Assembly: GCA_030220185.1 (NCBI GenBank)
Contig: JASPKZ010003845.1
Span: 1,621,501 to 1,685,500, forward strand
DNA from: Diploptera punctata
Taxonomy: Eukaryota; Arthropoda; Insecta; Blattodea; Blaberidae
Length of the DNA: 64,000 bases
Direction of reading: 5' to 3'
The translations under genes and the position numbers were made by a program. The first letter of the stretch is position 1. Each line of letters starts with the position of its first letter. Positions 44,824-54,509 of this stretch are shown here, piece after piece. Under the pieces are notes generated by a model. It worked only from the letters and a program-made list of their open reading frames with translations. It was not told the DNA's origin and ran no database searches.

Positions 44824-44876
44824 TAAGTCTTACTTCCCACAGTAACTTTATTAAATTATATTTGTTTTACTTATAG

Positions 44877-44979
44877 GATCTTCTGCTGCTAGAAGAACAG
44901 GAAGGTTCTGTAAATTTCAAGTTTGGTATTTTGTACACAAGGCCAGGCCAAACTAGTGATGACGAAATGTTCAGCAATG
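44877..44979 (+). CDS. GARNL3: GARNL3-like gene, visible exon 6: start of Rap-GAP domain
   Basis: 103 bp, phase 0 in, one base out. Codes DLLLLEEQEGSVNFKFGILY and TRPGQTSDDEMFSN. The EEQEGSVNFKFG(V/I)LY ... DDEMFSN signature marks the start of the Rap-GAP domain shared by Rap1GAP, SIPA1 and GARNL3, with the LEEQEGS form typical of GARNL3. The domain accelerates GTP hydrolysis by Rap-type GTPases in its better-studied relatives; GARNL3's own substrate is less clear. Acceptor TTTTACTTATAG, donor GTAAGT. A Harbinger-like element ends 53 bp upstream. Confidence 0.96.
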
Positions 44980-45040
44980 GTAAGTTAATTCTTCGCAGAC
45001 AAGAATTAAAAATTTCTCTAAATGGATTTTGGTCTTGGTT

Positions 45041-45310
45041 CTAGAAGACACCATGCTCGCTTCTGGTTGAGAGGTTTATGGTTAAAACCCACCTACAGTC
45101 TATGGAAAGTAAAAATTCTTACAAGGGAAGTGTCAAGCATTGCATGACCTTGAAATTTCTCCCAGAGAGGCATTGTCATGTACCAAGGCCATATCCAAAA
45201 AATGAACTGCAAGGCACTAAAATCCATTGCGAAATTTCTCATTTAAACTACAGGGAAGTAATTCAACTCCTGACTTGGTGAATTGGATAACCCTCACAAT
45301 CTGCACCTGC
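45041..45310 (+). repeat. SINE-like head joined to interspersed repeat
   Basis: 45041-45110 resembles the SINE family II head (CCATGCTCGCTTCTGGTTGA). 45115-45310 matches the repeat at 23156-23400 block by block. Confidence 0.5.
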
Positions 45311-45728
45311 TTTGAACAGTCATTGCTGTATTCTGGCTTTGATTTCTATGCCTTGCAGTTAAAACAGCAGGTAATATTTTGGACATGACCTTGGTACATC
45401 ACAACGCTTTACTGGGAGAAAATTTCTATAAGGTGGGTAGTGGTGTGGCAGATGGTTGACAGTTCCCTTATTAGTACAGCTTCCTTCAGAAGACAAGTAA
45501 GGTAAGGAGTCGCATGGCATAGATTTATGAGATTTAAAAGGAACTCACGCCTGAAAAGAGAAAAAGCTGAGCAAAAATTTGTTGGCCTTTCATTCTGTCC
45601 AGATTTGAATTTCAATGTTAATAACCTTAACTCTTAGAGAATAACATTAAAAAAATAAAGTAATAGCAATCATAATGAAAGCTGTCCTACAGAGTTGTAT
45701 TTATAGTGCTACTTTGTTGTGATTACAG
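45311..45728. other. Intron stretch with repeat traces
   Basis: 45340-45420 looks like a diverged inverted copy of part of 45115-45310 (GGACATGACCTTGGTACATC). 45490-45640 has SINE family II 3'-like sequence. No gene. Confidence 0.4.
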
Positions 45729-45827
45729 AAGCTGGAAGTCCTGAGTTTGATCGCTTTATCAGTTTATTAGGAGATAAAATCCGGCTCAAAGGTTGGGACA
45801 AATATAGAGGTGGACTTGATGTTAAAG
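45729..45827 (+). CDS. GARNL3: GARNL3-like gene, visible exon 7: Rap-GAP domain
   Basis: 99 bp. G|AA completes Glu, then AGSPEFDRFISLLGDKIRL and KGWDKYRGGLDVK. The FL(N/S)LLGD and GW..YRGGLD blocks are core Rap-GAP motifs. Acceptor TTGTGATTACAG, donor GTAAAC, one base out. Confidence 0.95.
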
Positions 45828-46013
45828 GTAAACTACAAATAATTGAAAATATTCTCATAATTTGCTGTCATCTTATCATTTTAGTGAATTCCAAAGGATT
45901 GAAGCTATTGAAGTTGTTCTCATGAAAAGATTTTTTTTAAATTTTAAAGATCTTCACCCAATCCTATCTTCTGAAAATACAAAAAATGACACCTGAAACA
46001 AAATATGCACATA

Positions 46014-46163
46014 TATATATATATATCCAGTAAGGATATCCCATCAGGCATATCTTGTCCTATATATTATAGATATATATATATCATATTGTTTCATGGT
46101 CATTTAGATAGAATCGGTGAAGATCTTCAAAATTTTTCAAAAATCTTTTCATGAGAAAAACTT

Positions 46164-46199
<36 letters not shown>
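46014..46199. repeat. (AT)n tracts
   Basis: TA repeats at 46014-46026, 46072-46083 and 46166-46199, the last abutting a SINE. Confidence 0.85.
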
Positions 46200-46201
<2 letters not shown>

Positions 46202-46528
46202 ATAGTAATTCTGCACGAGGGCAGGTCCTTCACTGCAATCATAGCATTTTCATGCTATGCTTGCAGCTTTACTAGGAAATTGTAGTTGTGGTAGCTTCCC
46301 GTTGCTTTCCACACAGGTGAAGGATGATGATGATGGTGATGAGAAGGATGATGATGGCCATATGATTTCAGGGACCATTTGGGCCTTAAAGTTTTCCTGA
46401 CATTTGTCTTACAGGTGAGGAAAAATCTCGATAAAAACCTGAACCAGAAAAACTGCCCTGACCGGGGATCGAACCCGGGCCTGCTGCGTGACAAGGCAGC
46501 ACGCTACCTCAAGACCACAGCGGTGGAC
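46200..46528 (-). mobile_element. SINE family I, full-length copy
   Basis: Reverse complement runs from GTCCACCGCTGTGGTCTTGA through the B box (GGGTTCGATCCCCGG, about 46465-46479) to the GGGCAGAATTACTATGG end. The frames 46494-46255 and 46600-46409 lie over it and are not genes. Confidence 0.85.
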
Positions 46529-46656
46529 ATATATATATTCCGTTAATGCTCTAGCTCTCACAATGTTTGTTTCATTGAAATCAATCTTGGCATTTAGCAT
46601 TTCATTGAAAAGTAAGATCAGTTAATAAATATTTCGATTTTTATGACTCACCTTAC

Positions 46657-46919
46657 AATTGAATAGTTACCCGAAAAGAGATAAACTTACAAAAATTCGA
46701 AAGTTGAATTTTCAATGGATTAGTAATCTATCCGGAGAATATCATGACATGGTGCATGTAAAACTATCCCTGCTGTCTTCCAGACCTCTTTTATTTATTT
46801 TTAAAAGTTGGCATTCAAGCAAATAGTGATCTATATATAACAAAATGGCGAGGGCAGTTAGTCAAGTCATGAGTAACAGTTTATGGGTTGGATCTGTTTG
46901 CAGAGTAACTATTGAATTG
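46657..46919. mobile_element. Second element with AATTGAATAGTTACC ends
   Basis: The left end AATTGAATAGTTACCCGAAA mirrors AGAGTAACTATTGAATTG. It is a shorter relative of 33876-34574: the ATAACAAAATGGC and GGCATTCAAGCAAATAGTGA blocks recur in reverse. Confidence 0.65.
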
Positions 46920-47075
46920 TAGATTTCTTGAAAGCTATGGTTTCAATACGCTATGTATCATTATTAATTCTATCTCGCTGTTGAATTAGCGGTTGGTGAC
47001 CTGTAGGTTGATTCCTGCTCCCTCTGTTGGTTGACTGATGAACTTCCAAATTAAATATTTTTACATAGTTAAATA
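46920..47075. other. Intron stretch with possible SINE trace
   Basis: GAATTAGCGGTTGGTGACCTG and GGTTGATTCCTGCTCC resemble tRNA-like boxes but no body is recognisable. Confidence 0.35.
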
Positions 47076-47079
47076 TGGG

Positions 47080-47470
47080 AAATAACATTATGAGGTTCTT
47101 AATTCGTAAATTATTGTGTCATTTTTTTATATCTTACCTCATATTTTATGTTCTTTAAACATGGGAACTAGTTTTGAAGAGAACCATCTCTCTCATTTTC
47201 AACCAACATTATGACTACCGGTACCGGATTTTCCCCAGAAATTTCAAAATTCACGAGTTTCCTTTTATTTTTGTGGATGTGAATTTTCTCCCAAACTGTG
47301 AGTTCCTTAGATTTATCTAACTGTTTCAATAATTTGGACTTTGTTTCAATTCTATGTTTTTCTGACCATGCATGTGTAGCTATTGCAGATTTATCTATTT
47401 CCCCATTTTTAACATGTCTAAGGTGTTCTTTCAATCTTGCATTTAAATTTCTCTTTCATTTTTCCTCTGT
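47080..47470 (-). mobile_element. Penelope-like element, single - strand arm
   Basis: Boundary motif GGGAAATAACATTATGAGG (47087-47105), then the complement of ATATGAGGTAAG near 47134-47146, then on the - strand the frame 47434-47168 (KEHLRHVKNGEIDKSAIATH, LTVWEKIHIHKNKRKLVNFE). The right arm seen in the palindromic copies is missing. Confidence 0.78.
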
Positions 47471-47649
47471 GAATTTTTTTTTTCACAATTTTTCCAAGAA
47501 AATATTCTTTATTACATTTGAGTGGCATGCTGTGTCTGTGACAGAAATCAGTAAGAGATCCAATAAAGTAATTTTGCTAAATAAAAATCTTTTCATTTTG
47601 CCATTTTAAGTGTTTAAAAAATTAATTGCTTCTGTTCTGTATTTTCTAG

Positions 47650-47753
47650 GTGATATGACAGGCCGGTATTCAATTTATACAATTTATGAAGGCCATGAAA
47701 TCATGTTCCACGTATCTACACTCCTTCCTTATTCCAAAGATAACAGGCAGCAG
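47650..47753 (+). CDS. GARNL3: GARNL3-like gene, visible exon 8: Rap-GAP domain
   Basis: 104 bp. G|GT gives Gly, then [20 protein letters not shown] and [14 protein letters not shown]. The IY...[10 protein letters not shown](M/L)LPYS block is a hallmark of Rap-GAP domains. Acceptor TATTTTCTAG, donor GTAAAA, phase 0 out. Confidence 0.96.
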
Positions 47754-48225
47754 GTAAAATCTTTTATTATGAAAATAACAACCATATATATTTTTTTACT
47801 GCAATTTCATTAAGTGTTCATTGGTGATCTAATCATTCTTCTTATTTCTTGAACGTGATGTGCACAGTTTATTTATAGCAGTATTTTCTATTAAAATTGC
47901 AGGTAATAAGAATTATTACTGATTACATTTGAAGATAAAAATGTACACCTAAGCTGGGATTTGAACCCAATGTTTCTGGTTTTATTTTGAATGGAAATTT
48001 CTCTCTCTTATGCAATCTCCGTATGCCAAATGCAAAGAACTTTCATTCCACACATCATGTGGCAGCTACTTCTCAAGAAGACTTTAATTGCAAATTAACA
48101 CTACTTTTACAACCAGTATAGCTTTGATGATAAATATTGAAAATAAAGCTAACAAACTGTAAACAACAATAAATATGATCACACCTAGGAAATTATTAAA
48201 TGAGAATGGATACTTAAACAACTAA
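47754..48225. other. Intron stretch
   Basis: No gene recognised; a tRNA-like GGGATTTGAACCCAATG near 47957 could be a SINE remnant. Confidence 0.4.
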
Positions 48226-48320
48226 TTAGGCATATTTTGAAAAAAGTATCTGAATTCAAATACCTGGTAACAATAATTACAAACAGGAAAGAGATGTGAA
48301 AGAAATTAAACATGGTAATA
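48226..48320 (+). mobile_element. RTE-type LINE, short fragment
   Basis: Codes a trace of EFKYLVTIITNRK as in the RT of the large LINE (EFKYLGTIITNRNEM). Confidence 0.55.
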
Positions 48321-48479
48321 ATAGTATAGTAATTTATTGGTATAAAGAATTACATTGAATTCATTAGATTATCATTGTACAAATAGTAATAAAGAATTGC
48401 AAATTAAAATAACATAAATAATATTAGGAAATACAGATCAATTGTTAACATGCTATTAATAAAAAACAATGAAATGAAG

Positions 48480-48696
48480 TGATACAATTGATACACACAT
48501 GGAAGAAAAGTATAAAGATATGGGGATACCTATTGAAGATACAACTATTTATACATTATTATTTGCAGATGACCAGTTGGTTATAGCACAGGATTATGAG
48601 GCTATGGAATATATGCATAGAAGAGTATATTATGTGGGGTTTAAAAGTAAATTTGAATAAATCATTTTATTTATCTTGTGGTGATGAAAAAAAAAA
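48480..48696 (+). mobile_element. LINE RT fragment, 5' segment, split by Harbinger copy 3
   Basis: Reads YKDMGIPIEDTTIYTLLFAD DQLVIAQDYEAMEYM: the active-site box is FADD. It stops at the Harbinger-like element and continues at 49297. Confidence 0.75.
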
Positions 48697-48699
48697 TTA

Positions 48700-49293
48700 G
48701 GGCCGCATGCAAATACATTAGTCTCTACTCAAATTACTTCCAATCACTGGTGAGCTGACTCACCGTGAGCAAGTGCAAAGATCGAGTTAGCTACCCACTA
48801 ACTGGTCATGCATGAAAGTCGTCATTTTCGTAATATTGGCAAGAAATTACCCAGAATTCTCAGCGTTAAAACCACTTCCGTTATTTTCGTCTGCTAGAGG
48901 AATGCATTTACCCTTGCGTACCACAAATAATACCGTATACGACAACATCTGCATCGCGCAATATTACGCCGATTCTCCTGTTCTTCCAGTTGAATTCTTT
49001 GGTAGACTCTATCAAATTCCTCTTCTCCGCATATACCGAAAACATGATCAAAGTCTTCAAAGTCCAACATCTTGGATAAAGCAGCATGGTACGCGGCAAG
49101 GTTTCAAACTACATCGGTTACCATCGGGTTGCTCACGATTCGTTTCTCTGCTAAGTCATCTTGCCAGGTAGCTTAGGAATTTCAACAATTATTAACGCAT
49201 GAACAGATTTTTGAGTATGCAAAAACGTATTTGGATGCAACTTTCTCAGCAGAGAACAACTTTTACGGTCTAATGCATTCATAGATTCGAGCC
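48700..49293 (-). mobile_element. Harbinger-like element (copy 3)
   Basis: 594 bp, ends GGGCCGCATGCAAATACATT and AATGCATTCATAGATTCGAGCC, flanked by TTA on both sides (48697-48699 and 49294-49296). The 63-codon frame is disrupted here. It sits inside a LINE. Confidence 0.8.
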
Positions 49294-49890
49294 TTAGTTT
49301 TGGAAGATGGAATGGGATATATCAAAGGATGTGAAGAATATAATAACCTGGCGATCAAAATTAACTCAAAGTGTAACCAAGAAAATGACATAAAATATAG
49401 AATTCAAAAAGCCAGATTGGTAATATGGAGCTAAATAGAGTTTTGTGGGATATGAACATAAAAATAGATACCAAATTACAAATTTATAAATCCATGATTC
49501 AAAGCACGCTAACATATGGTGCAGAAACATGGCAGTTGAATAAACATTTGAGTTCAGAACTTACGTCTACTGAAATGGATTGTTTTACATGCTCAACTAG
49601 ACATTCTAAATAGGAAAAAATCAGATACAATCAACAGACAACAAATGAAAGTCCAAAATTCAATATTAGATTTTCTGAGTGAGATTACAGATAATTAGAA
49701 TGATATGGTCATATATGTAGAATGCCAGAGAAAATATTACCCAGACAAGCTTTGGAATGGCTCCACCTGGAAAAAAGAAAGGATTTAAATAGATGGATGA
49801 TATAAGAAGAGGTATGAGGGAGATAGGTCTGGAAGAATTAGAATGGGAAGATAGAAAAGAATGGAAAAAGAAGATAAAAATTTAAAAAGC
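49294..49890 (+). mobile_element. LINE RT C-terminus, 3' segment
   Basis: Traces: MELNRVLWDMNIKIDTKLQI YKSMIQSTLTYGAETW (49425-49560), then MPEKILPRQALEWLHLE, DDIRRGMREIGLEELEWEDR. Broken by stops. Confidence 0.75.
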
Positions 49891-50049
49891 TTTGGGCACA
49901 GGAAGATGTTATATTACATTGTAAACAAATAAATAAAAGTGATATAATCTATTATTAATACAATTAATATCAGTAGTTAATATAGTCATTGATATATTGT
50001 ATTTACACTAGATGTTGATGTCTTGACCTATTTATGATATTGTTTGCAG

Positions 50050-50161
50050 GTGGAAAGAAAGCGGCATATTGGAAATGACATAGTGAATATAGTATTTCTG
50101 GATGGTGGTGCAGGCCAGATGAATCAGTTCAACCCGTCCTTCATTAAGTCTCAATTTACAC
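50050..50161 (+). CDS. GARNL3: GARNL3-like gene, visible exon 9: catalytic Asn segment
   Basis: 112 bp, phase 0 in, one base out. Codes VERKRHIGNDIVNIVFLDGG and AGQMNQFNPSFIKSQFT. The KRHIGNDIV segment contains the Asn that acts as the catalytic Asn thumb in Rap1GAP; its presence argues that this protein is catalytically competent. Acceptor TTGTTTGCAG, donor GTATCC (weaker than the others). Confidence 0.95.
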
Positions 50162-50504
50162 GTATCCTTTAGTACTAGTAAATCAAACCTTTAAGGTTAG
50201 AATTATACAGAGCCTAGGGTCTGTAATCTGAGTACATTAAGATAGGGATCTAATGGTTGGAAGTCACATGATCTTCAATTTATGAGAAACTGAATTATGA
50301 TTTCATGTGGAATAAACCAAGTAAATTTAGGATAATTATTCAATATTTGACATATCCTTTCCCTGTGACCTTCCTTAATTAAAAGGTTTAAATAATATAG
50401 TAATATGACATTATTGCTTTCTTTCAGGCAAAGTGTTTTTTGTTTCTTTTTTGTAGTTCTTATTAACAAAACTTGGTTCTATAATAAATAAATCTGATAC
50501 TTGT

Positions 50505-51045
50505 AAAAAAAGAAATTATTAACAGAATAAATTGTGCAAGGAAGGCAATTAGATCCCTGAATAGTTTTTATGGGAATAGGAATCTGACCAGAAAAACAAA
50601 AAGAAATTATACAAACAATAATAGAAAGTATACTTACATATGGGTCAGAAAGGTGTACAATAAATCAAAGGATGCAGAAAAGAGTCTTGGTGGCAGAAAA
50701 GGATGGATTATGGAGAATATGAGAATATCCAGGCTACAACATATTAGAAACACAAATATATATTAGACAAGAAATGGATGCACAAGTTACTGTTATCGAT
50801 AGGATAACAAAGAGAGCTTCACAGTGGTATGGACATATACAATGGAAGAACAGTGGCCTAAACGGGTGTTAGATTGGATGGTACCAGGCAGAAGAAAGAG
50901 GGGGAGAAGCAGAAGAACATGGTATGAGGAATATATGATGCCATGATGAAGAGGAATATGGAAGAAGGACAATGGGAAGATAGGAATCGCTAGAAAGGAG
51001 GAATTAAGGGTGAACTGCTGTAAAGTGGAAATCCTGTATTAAGTA
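50505..51045 (+). mobile_element. LINE 3' fragment
   Basis: Degraded RT C-terminus: INRINCARKAIRSLNSFYGN, then WYGHIQ and KRVLDWMVPGRRKRGRSRRT traces. Stops throughout. Confidence 0.75.
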
Positions 51046-51305
51046 AATTAGGTATTACAAAACTAGGTAATTACCCAGCATTGTCTGGGAATCTACTAAT
51101 CCTAAACTTCTTGGCACAATGAACTGAAAGACAAAATGGTATTGTGAGTTATCCGTAAAAACACATATTCTGTCATGAACTTTTTGTAGAATTTTTTGAG
51201 ATATTCAATTCTGTTTACATAAATTTGATCTATTTTTTATGGTTTAGGCAGCATAAGCCATTTAAGCATCCAAAAAGAAACTTTTTTAGTACACTGATGC
51301 ACATT
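51046..51305. other. Intron stretch
   Basis: Nothing recognised. Confidence 0.4.
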
Positions 51306-51440
51306 TTTTTATTAATTAAATAAAAATAAAACATAGTTTTATTTGATTTTCATATTTATTATATTCAGTGACAGCTGTTTCGGTACACTGTACCTTCTTC
51401 AGACATGTTAACAAATTATGAATTGTGTTCCAACATTTTT
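51306..51440 (-). mobile_element. Penelope-like family B end with hammerhead-like motif
   Basis: Near-identical to 28316-28450. On the - strand CTGAAGA (rc of TCTTCAG at about 51403) is followed by a perfect GGTAC-AGT-GTACC hairpin, then GAAAC, loop AGCT and GTC near 51371. The rest of the element is missing. Confidence 0.65.
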
Positions 51441-51486
51441 TTTTAGCTTTGGCCCTATATTACATACAGTAATATATTATATATGT

Positions 51487-51608
51487 TCCATCCATCCATA
51501 GTAATTCTGCCTGAGGGCAGGTCTTTCACTGCATTTTCATGCTATGCTTTGCAGCTTTTACTAGGGAATTATAGGTGTGGCAGCTTCCCGTTCTTTCCAC
51601 ACCGGTGA

Positions 51609-51646
<38 letters not shown>

Positions 51647-51838
51647 AATGAAAGGATGATGATGATGATGGCCAGATGATTTTTGGGGACTGTTGGGCCT
51701 AAGCTTCCTGACATTTGTCTTACAGGTGAGGAAAAAAAACCCAAAAAAACTCACCTGGGAGCCTGTCGCGATCGGGAATCGAACCTGGGCCCACTGCGTG
51801 ACAAGGCAGCACACTACCTCGAGACCACAGCGGTGGAC
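51487..51838 (-). mobile_element. SINE family I, full-length copy with expanded (GAT)n
   Basis: Same family as 46200-46528; the internal ATC/GAT tract is expanded at 51613-51668. Head complement ends GAGACCACAGCGGTGGAC. Confidence 0.85.
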
Positions 51839-52047
51839 TTATATATGTTAATTGTCCTAAAAATTTATCTAAATGACGATAAAACCTCCATTCAAATTGT
51901 TCAAGTAGTTTTTGAGTCCATTAAGGACAGAAAGACTCGCAGATACACAGATGTGCATTTTTTTTATATAAAAAAGATAAATTTGAAATGGTGGATTTCT
52001 CTGCTGTGCTGTCATTATGTATAATCCTTAACTTTGAAAACGAACAG

Positions 52048-52200
52048 ATGTGTTTGCACTGGTGACTTATCAATCAGAGGATAGTAGCTACAGATTAGCT
52101 GTCTTCTCAGAAGAGTCAGTCCCACTGTTTGGTCCGTCACTTCCCTGTCCGCCCGTATTTAGGAACTCTCAAGAATTCAGAGAGTTCCTAATAGTTAAAT
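52048..52200 (+). CDS. GARNL3: GARNL3-like gene, visible exon 10: end of Rap-GAP domain
   Basis: 153 bp. C|AT gives His, then VFALVTYQSEDSSYRLAVFS and EESVPLFGPSLPCPPVF, then RNSQEFREFLIVK. (H)(V/I)FA(L)V and the VPLFGP..P block are found in the C-terminal part of Rap-GAP domains. Acceptor AAACGAACAG (poor pyrimidine tract), donor GTAAGT, one base out. Confidence 0.95.
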
Positions 52201-52439
52201 GTAAGTATAAATTTACACAAAAATGAAGGAGTGAACCCATCTCAAAGAGATAAGGTAGAGATTAACTAATTGTAAATTTTGTGAAGAACTGTATGGAGAA
52301 GGCTGTTTTCTGAGACCACCCACATATAAGAAGAAACATCTGATGACAATGATTATTAGAGAATGGATTTAAGGTGTAGCAACTTTAAAAGAATATAGCA
52401 AGAAGAAGAACAATATAAATAAATATCTTGTTTGAAAAT

Positions 52440-52700
52440 ACAATAGGAAGTAACATTATGAGGTTTTACTTGATATATAAGTTTGGTCTGCTTTATTCTT
52501 ACCTCATATAGTTGTATGTTTCAAGGCATGTTTGCCCCATCTTCAGTTGGTGCAGACTGATTTTTCCCAAGTGATTAGAACTGGATCTCAACTCCTGCTC
52601 CCTCTTTCTGTGGTATAAAGACCTTGCTAATTAGGTCCTCTCCTTGGGAATTTCGAAATTCATACTTCTCTCCTTGTTTTTCTGTAGTAGATGGGGAAAA
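52440..52700 (-). mobile_element. Penelope-like element, single - strand arm
   Basis: Boundary GAAGTAACATTATGAGG near 52447-52463, then CTTACCTCATATAG at 52498-52511. On the - strand a CTGAAGA core at 52546-52540 with a 6-bp stem II (GGGGCA/TGCCTT) and GAAAC follows, but no clear cleavage triplet. Inner part matches the GIY-YIG-downstream region (GGGAATTTCGAAATTCATA complement). Confidence 0.65.
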
Positions 52701-52784
52701 AAATCTCGATAATTACCTCATGGTGTTACTTTATATCAATTTTGAGAAAAAATAATTCATTCAATCATATTTAAATTAATATTG

Positions 52785-52990
52785 GGAAATAAACATTATG
52801 AGGTTATATCATTAATAGTGAGTGGAGAACATATTTTTAACAACTCACCTCATATAATTTCAAATTTCTTTGATACCGACGGTTTCAGCCATGACTGAAG
52901 AGGGACAAGATATTGTCTGAAACTGCCGGTATCAAAGAAATTTGAAATTATATGAGGTGAGCCGTTAAAAATATGTTCTCCACTCACTGT
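52785..52990. mobile_element. Minimal Penelope-like palindrome with one hammerhead-like motif
   Basis: Boundary GGGAAATAAACATTATGAGG, then arms of about 65 bp: GAGTGGAGAACATATTTTTA ... ACCTCATATAATTTCAAATT mirrored by AATTTGAAATTATATGAGGT ... TAAAAATATGTTCTCCACTC. The centre holds the motif at 52890-52935. No protein-coding part remains. Confidence 0.8.
52890..52935 (+). ncRNA. Hammerhead-ribozyme-like motif
   Basis: CTGAAGA (52895-52901), a 6-bp stem II GGACAA/TTGTCT (one G-T pair), GAAAC (52919-52923), a short loop and GGTA as possible cleavage site, then TCA that can pair with TGA upstream of the core. Two-pair stem III and three-pair stem I make it a minimal or decayed form. Confidence 0.5.
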
Positions 52991-53081
52991 TTAATCATTC
53001 AATCATTTTGAGAATTTTCCTCATCATTGAGGGTTTTCTCCAACCAATCTTATTAATTAATTTCTGAGGCTTACGATTCAG

Positions 53082-53310
53082 TTTTTTAGCATTTTATATT
53101 TTTTACGATCAACCTCTAACCTGAAGGATCGGGTGATTTTTGATGAAGGTTGTCTTCCTCTAGCCTTTGATGAACCAACATTAAACCACAAGGTAGCAGT
53201 ACCTGTAACCCTAGGTAGGGGCTCACACAGGATACTATCAGCCGAGTGTACTGAACCCTGGTACTCCTCCCCTCACCCTTTTTCAACCTAGCTTGGGACA
53301 GGCTTCGGCA
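53082..53310 (+). repeat. Interspersed repeat, copy 2 (partner at 2386-2655)
   Basis: Same block order as the first copy, from TTCAGTTTTTTAGCATTTTA to TTTTCAACCTAGCTTGGGAC. Confidence 0.75.
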
Positions 53311-53327
53311 GGTTTAATAAAATAATA

Positions 53328-53436
53328 ACTAACTCACTGACACTATTGAACCCATAGGTTCATGGCGGACATAAGCTCTCCATATATCCCTATCCTGAGT
53401 CAACGTTTTCCAAACATCCCCTGTATAATCTACTTC
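53328..53436 (-). mobile_element. RTE-type LINE 3' end, outer segment of a split copy
   Basis: Starts ACTCACTGACACTATTGAAC as in the large LINE and runs to ATAATCTACTTC (53425-53436), where another LINE is inserted. It continues at 54063. Confidence 0.8.
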
Positions 53437-54062
53437 TGTGCTTCAGAAACTTGGACCATGTTAAAATCTGATGAGGAATTATTGGGGCGTTTTGAAAGGA
53501 AGATACTGAGATCCATTTTTGGTGCCATCATCACCACCACCCTGCCAGGTATTAGTCCTAGAAGAACTGTTACGACCTGAGAAAGCGGTTTTTGTGCCAC
53601 TTTCTCAGGTCGTAACAGTTCTTCTAGGACTAATACCTGGCAGGATGATGATGATGATGATGGCACCAAAAATGGATCTCAGTATCTTCCTTTCAAAACA
53701 CCCCAATAATTTTGGTGCCATGAAAAAAATAATGTATGGAGAAAGAGATACAATAATGAATTGTATGAACTGTACAATCAGCCAGATATTCTGAATTTTG
53801 TTGAAGTTAATAGATTGACATGGGTGGACACATTATTCGTATGGACAACAAAAGGGTTACAAAAAGAATTTACAATGAGCAACCTCTATTGGCCAGAAAA
53901 GTTGGAAGACCTAAATTAAGATGGGAGGATAGTATAATTCAAGACATTAAGATTTTAAAAATAAAAAAACTGGAAGAATGAAGCTCAGAACAGGGAAGTA
54001 TGGCATAAGTTCCTGAAGGCGGCCAAGGCCCACATGGGGCTGACGAGCCATTGTTGATGATG
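53437..54062 (+). mobile_element. 5'-truncated LINE with (GAT)n tail and internal palindrome
   Basis: Reads CASETWTMLKSDEELLGRFE RKILRSIFGA, then a palindrome, then MKKIMYGERDTIMN..., GWTHYSYGQQKGYKK-like traces and KAAKAHMGLTSH before a GTTGATGATG tail. Flanked by ATAATCTACTTC at 53425-53436 and 54063-54074 (12-bp target duplication). Confidence 0.82.
53482..53710. repeat. Near-perfect palindrome of about 225 bp
   Basis: GGGGCGTTTTGAAAGGAAGA (from 53485) mirrors TCTTCCTTTCAAAACACCCC. Inside, CTGCCAGGTATTAGTCCTAG mirrors CTAGGACTAATACCTGGCAG. The unpaired centre is only about 15 bases (CGGTTTTTGTGCCA). It interrupts the LINE reading and repeats LINE sequence in inverse. Confidence 0.9.
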
Positions 54063-54272
54063 ATAATCTACTTCCCTCAAATCATAGATAATGTTATTCT
54101 CCCACCTCATTCTTGGTCTACCAATTGGGCGTTTTCCCTCTGGTTTTCCTACAAGAAGCTTCCATGCATGTCTTTCATTTCCCATTCGTGCCACATGTCC
54201 TGCCCATCACAGTCTACGAGACTTAACTGTTCTCATTATATCTGGCTTCCTATAAAGACCATGTAATGCACG
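54063..54272 (-). mobile_element. RTE-type LINE 3' end, inner segment of the split copy
   Basis: Continues 53328-53436. The - strand reads ARMGNERHAWKLLVGKPEGK RPIGRPRMRWENN. Little decayed, so this is a fairly young copy. Confidence 0.85.
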
Positions 54273-54319
54273 TTAATAATAATATATATGTAAATAACAT
54301 GTAAACATTGTGTTGGCAG

Positions 54320-54435
54320 TAATAAATGGAGAGAAGGCCTCCTTTAACACACCAACATTTGCTCAGAAGCGAGAGAGAACCCTGGACATGCTGATAAAGG
54401 ATCTCTTCTCAGAGCACATGAATGATGGAAGAGGG
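54320..54435 (+). CDS. GARNL3: GARNL3-like gene, visible exon 11: linker after Rap-GAP
   Basis: 116 bp. T|TA gives Leu, then INGEKASFNTPTFAQKRERT and LDMLIKDLFSEHMNDGRG. The LINGEKA...TPTFAQKR.RTLDMLI block is almost the same as vertebrate GARNL3. Acceptor TGTGTTGGCAG, donor GTAAGT, phase 0 out. Confidence 0.96.
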
Positions 54436-54509
54436 GTAAGTTTCACTTGTTTATTACATAAATTGTATCTTTGTAAACACTATAAGCCAGTACTAACTTA
54501 TTAACTAAC

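Noticed and set aside
52500..52550. A further hammerhead at 52546-52510 on the - strand
   Set aside because: Core, stem II and GAAAC are present, but the cleavage triplet and stem I are missing, so it is kept only as part of the Penelope-like remnant.
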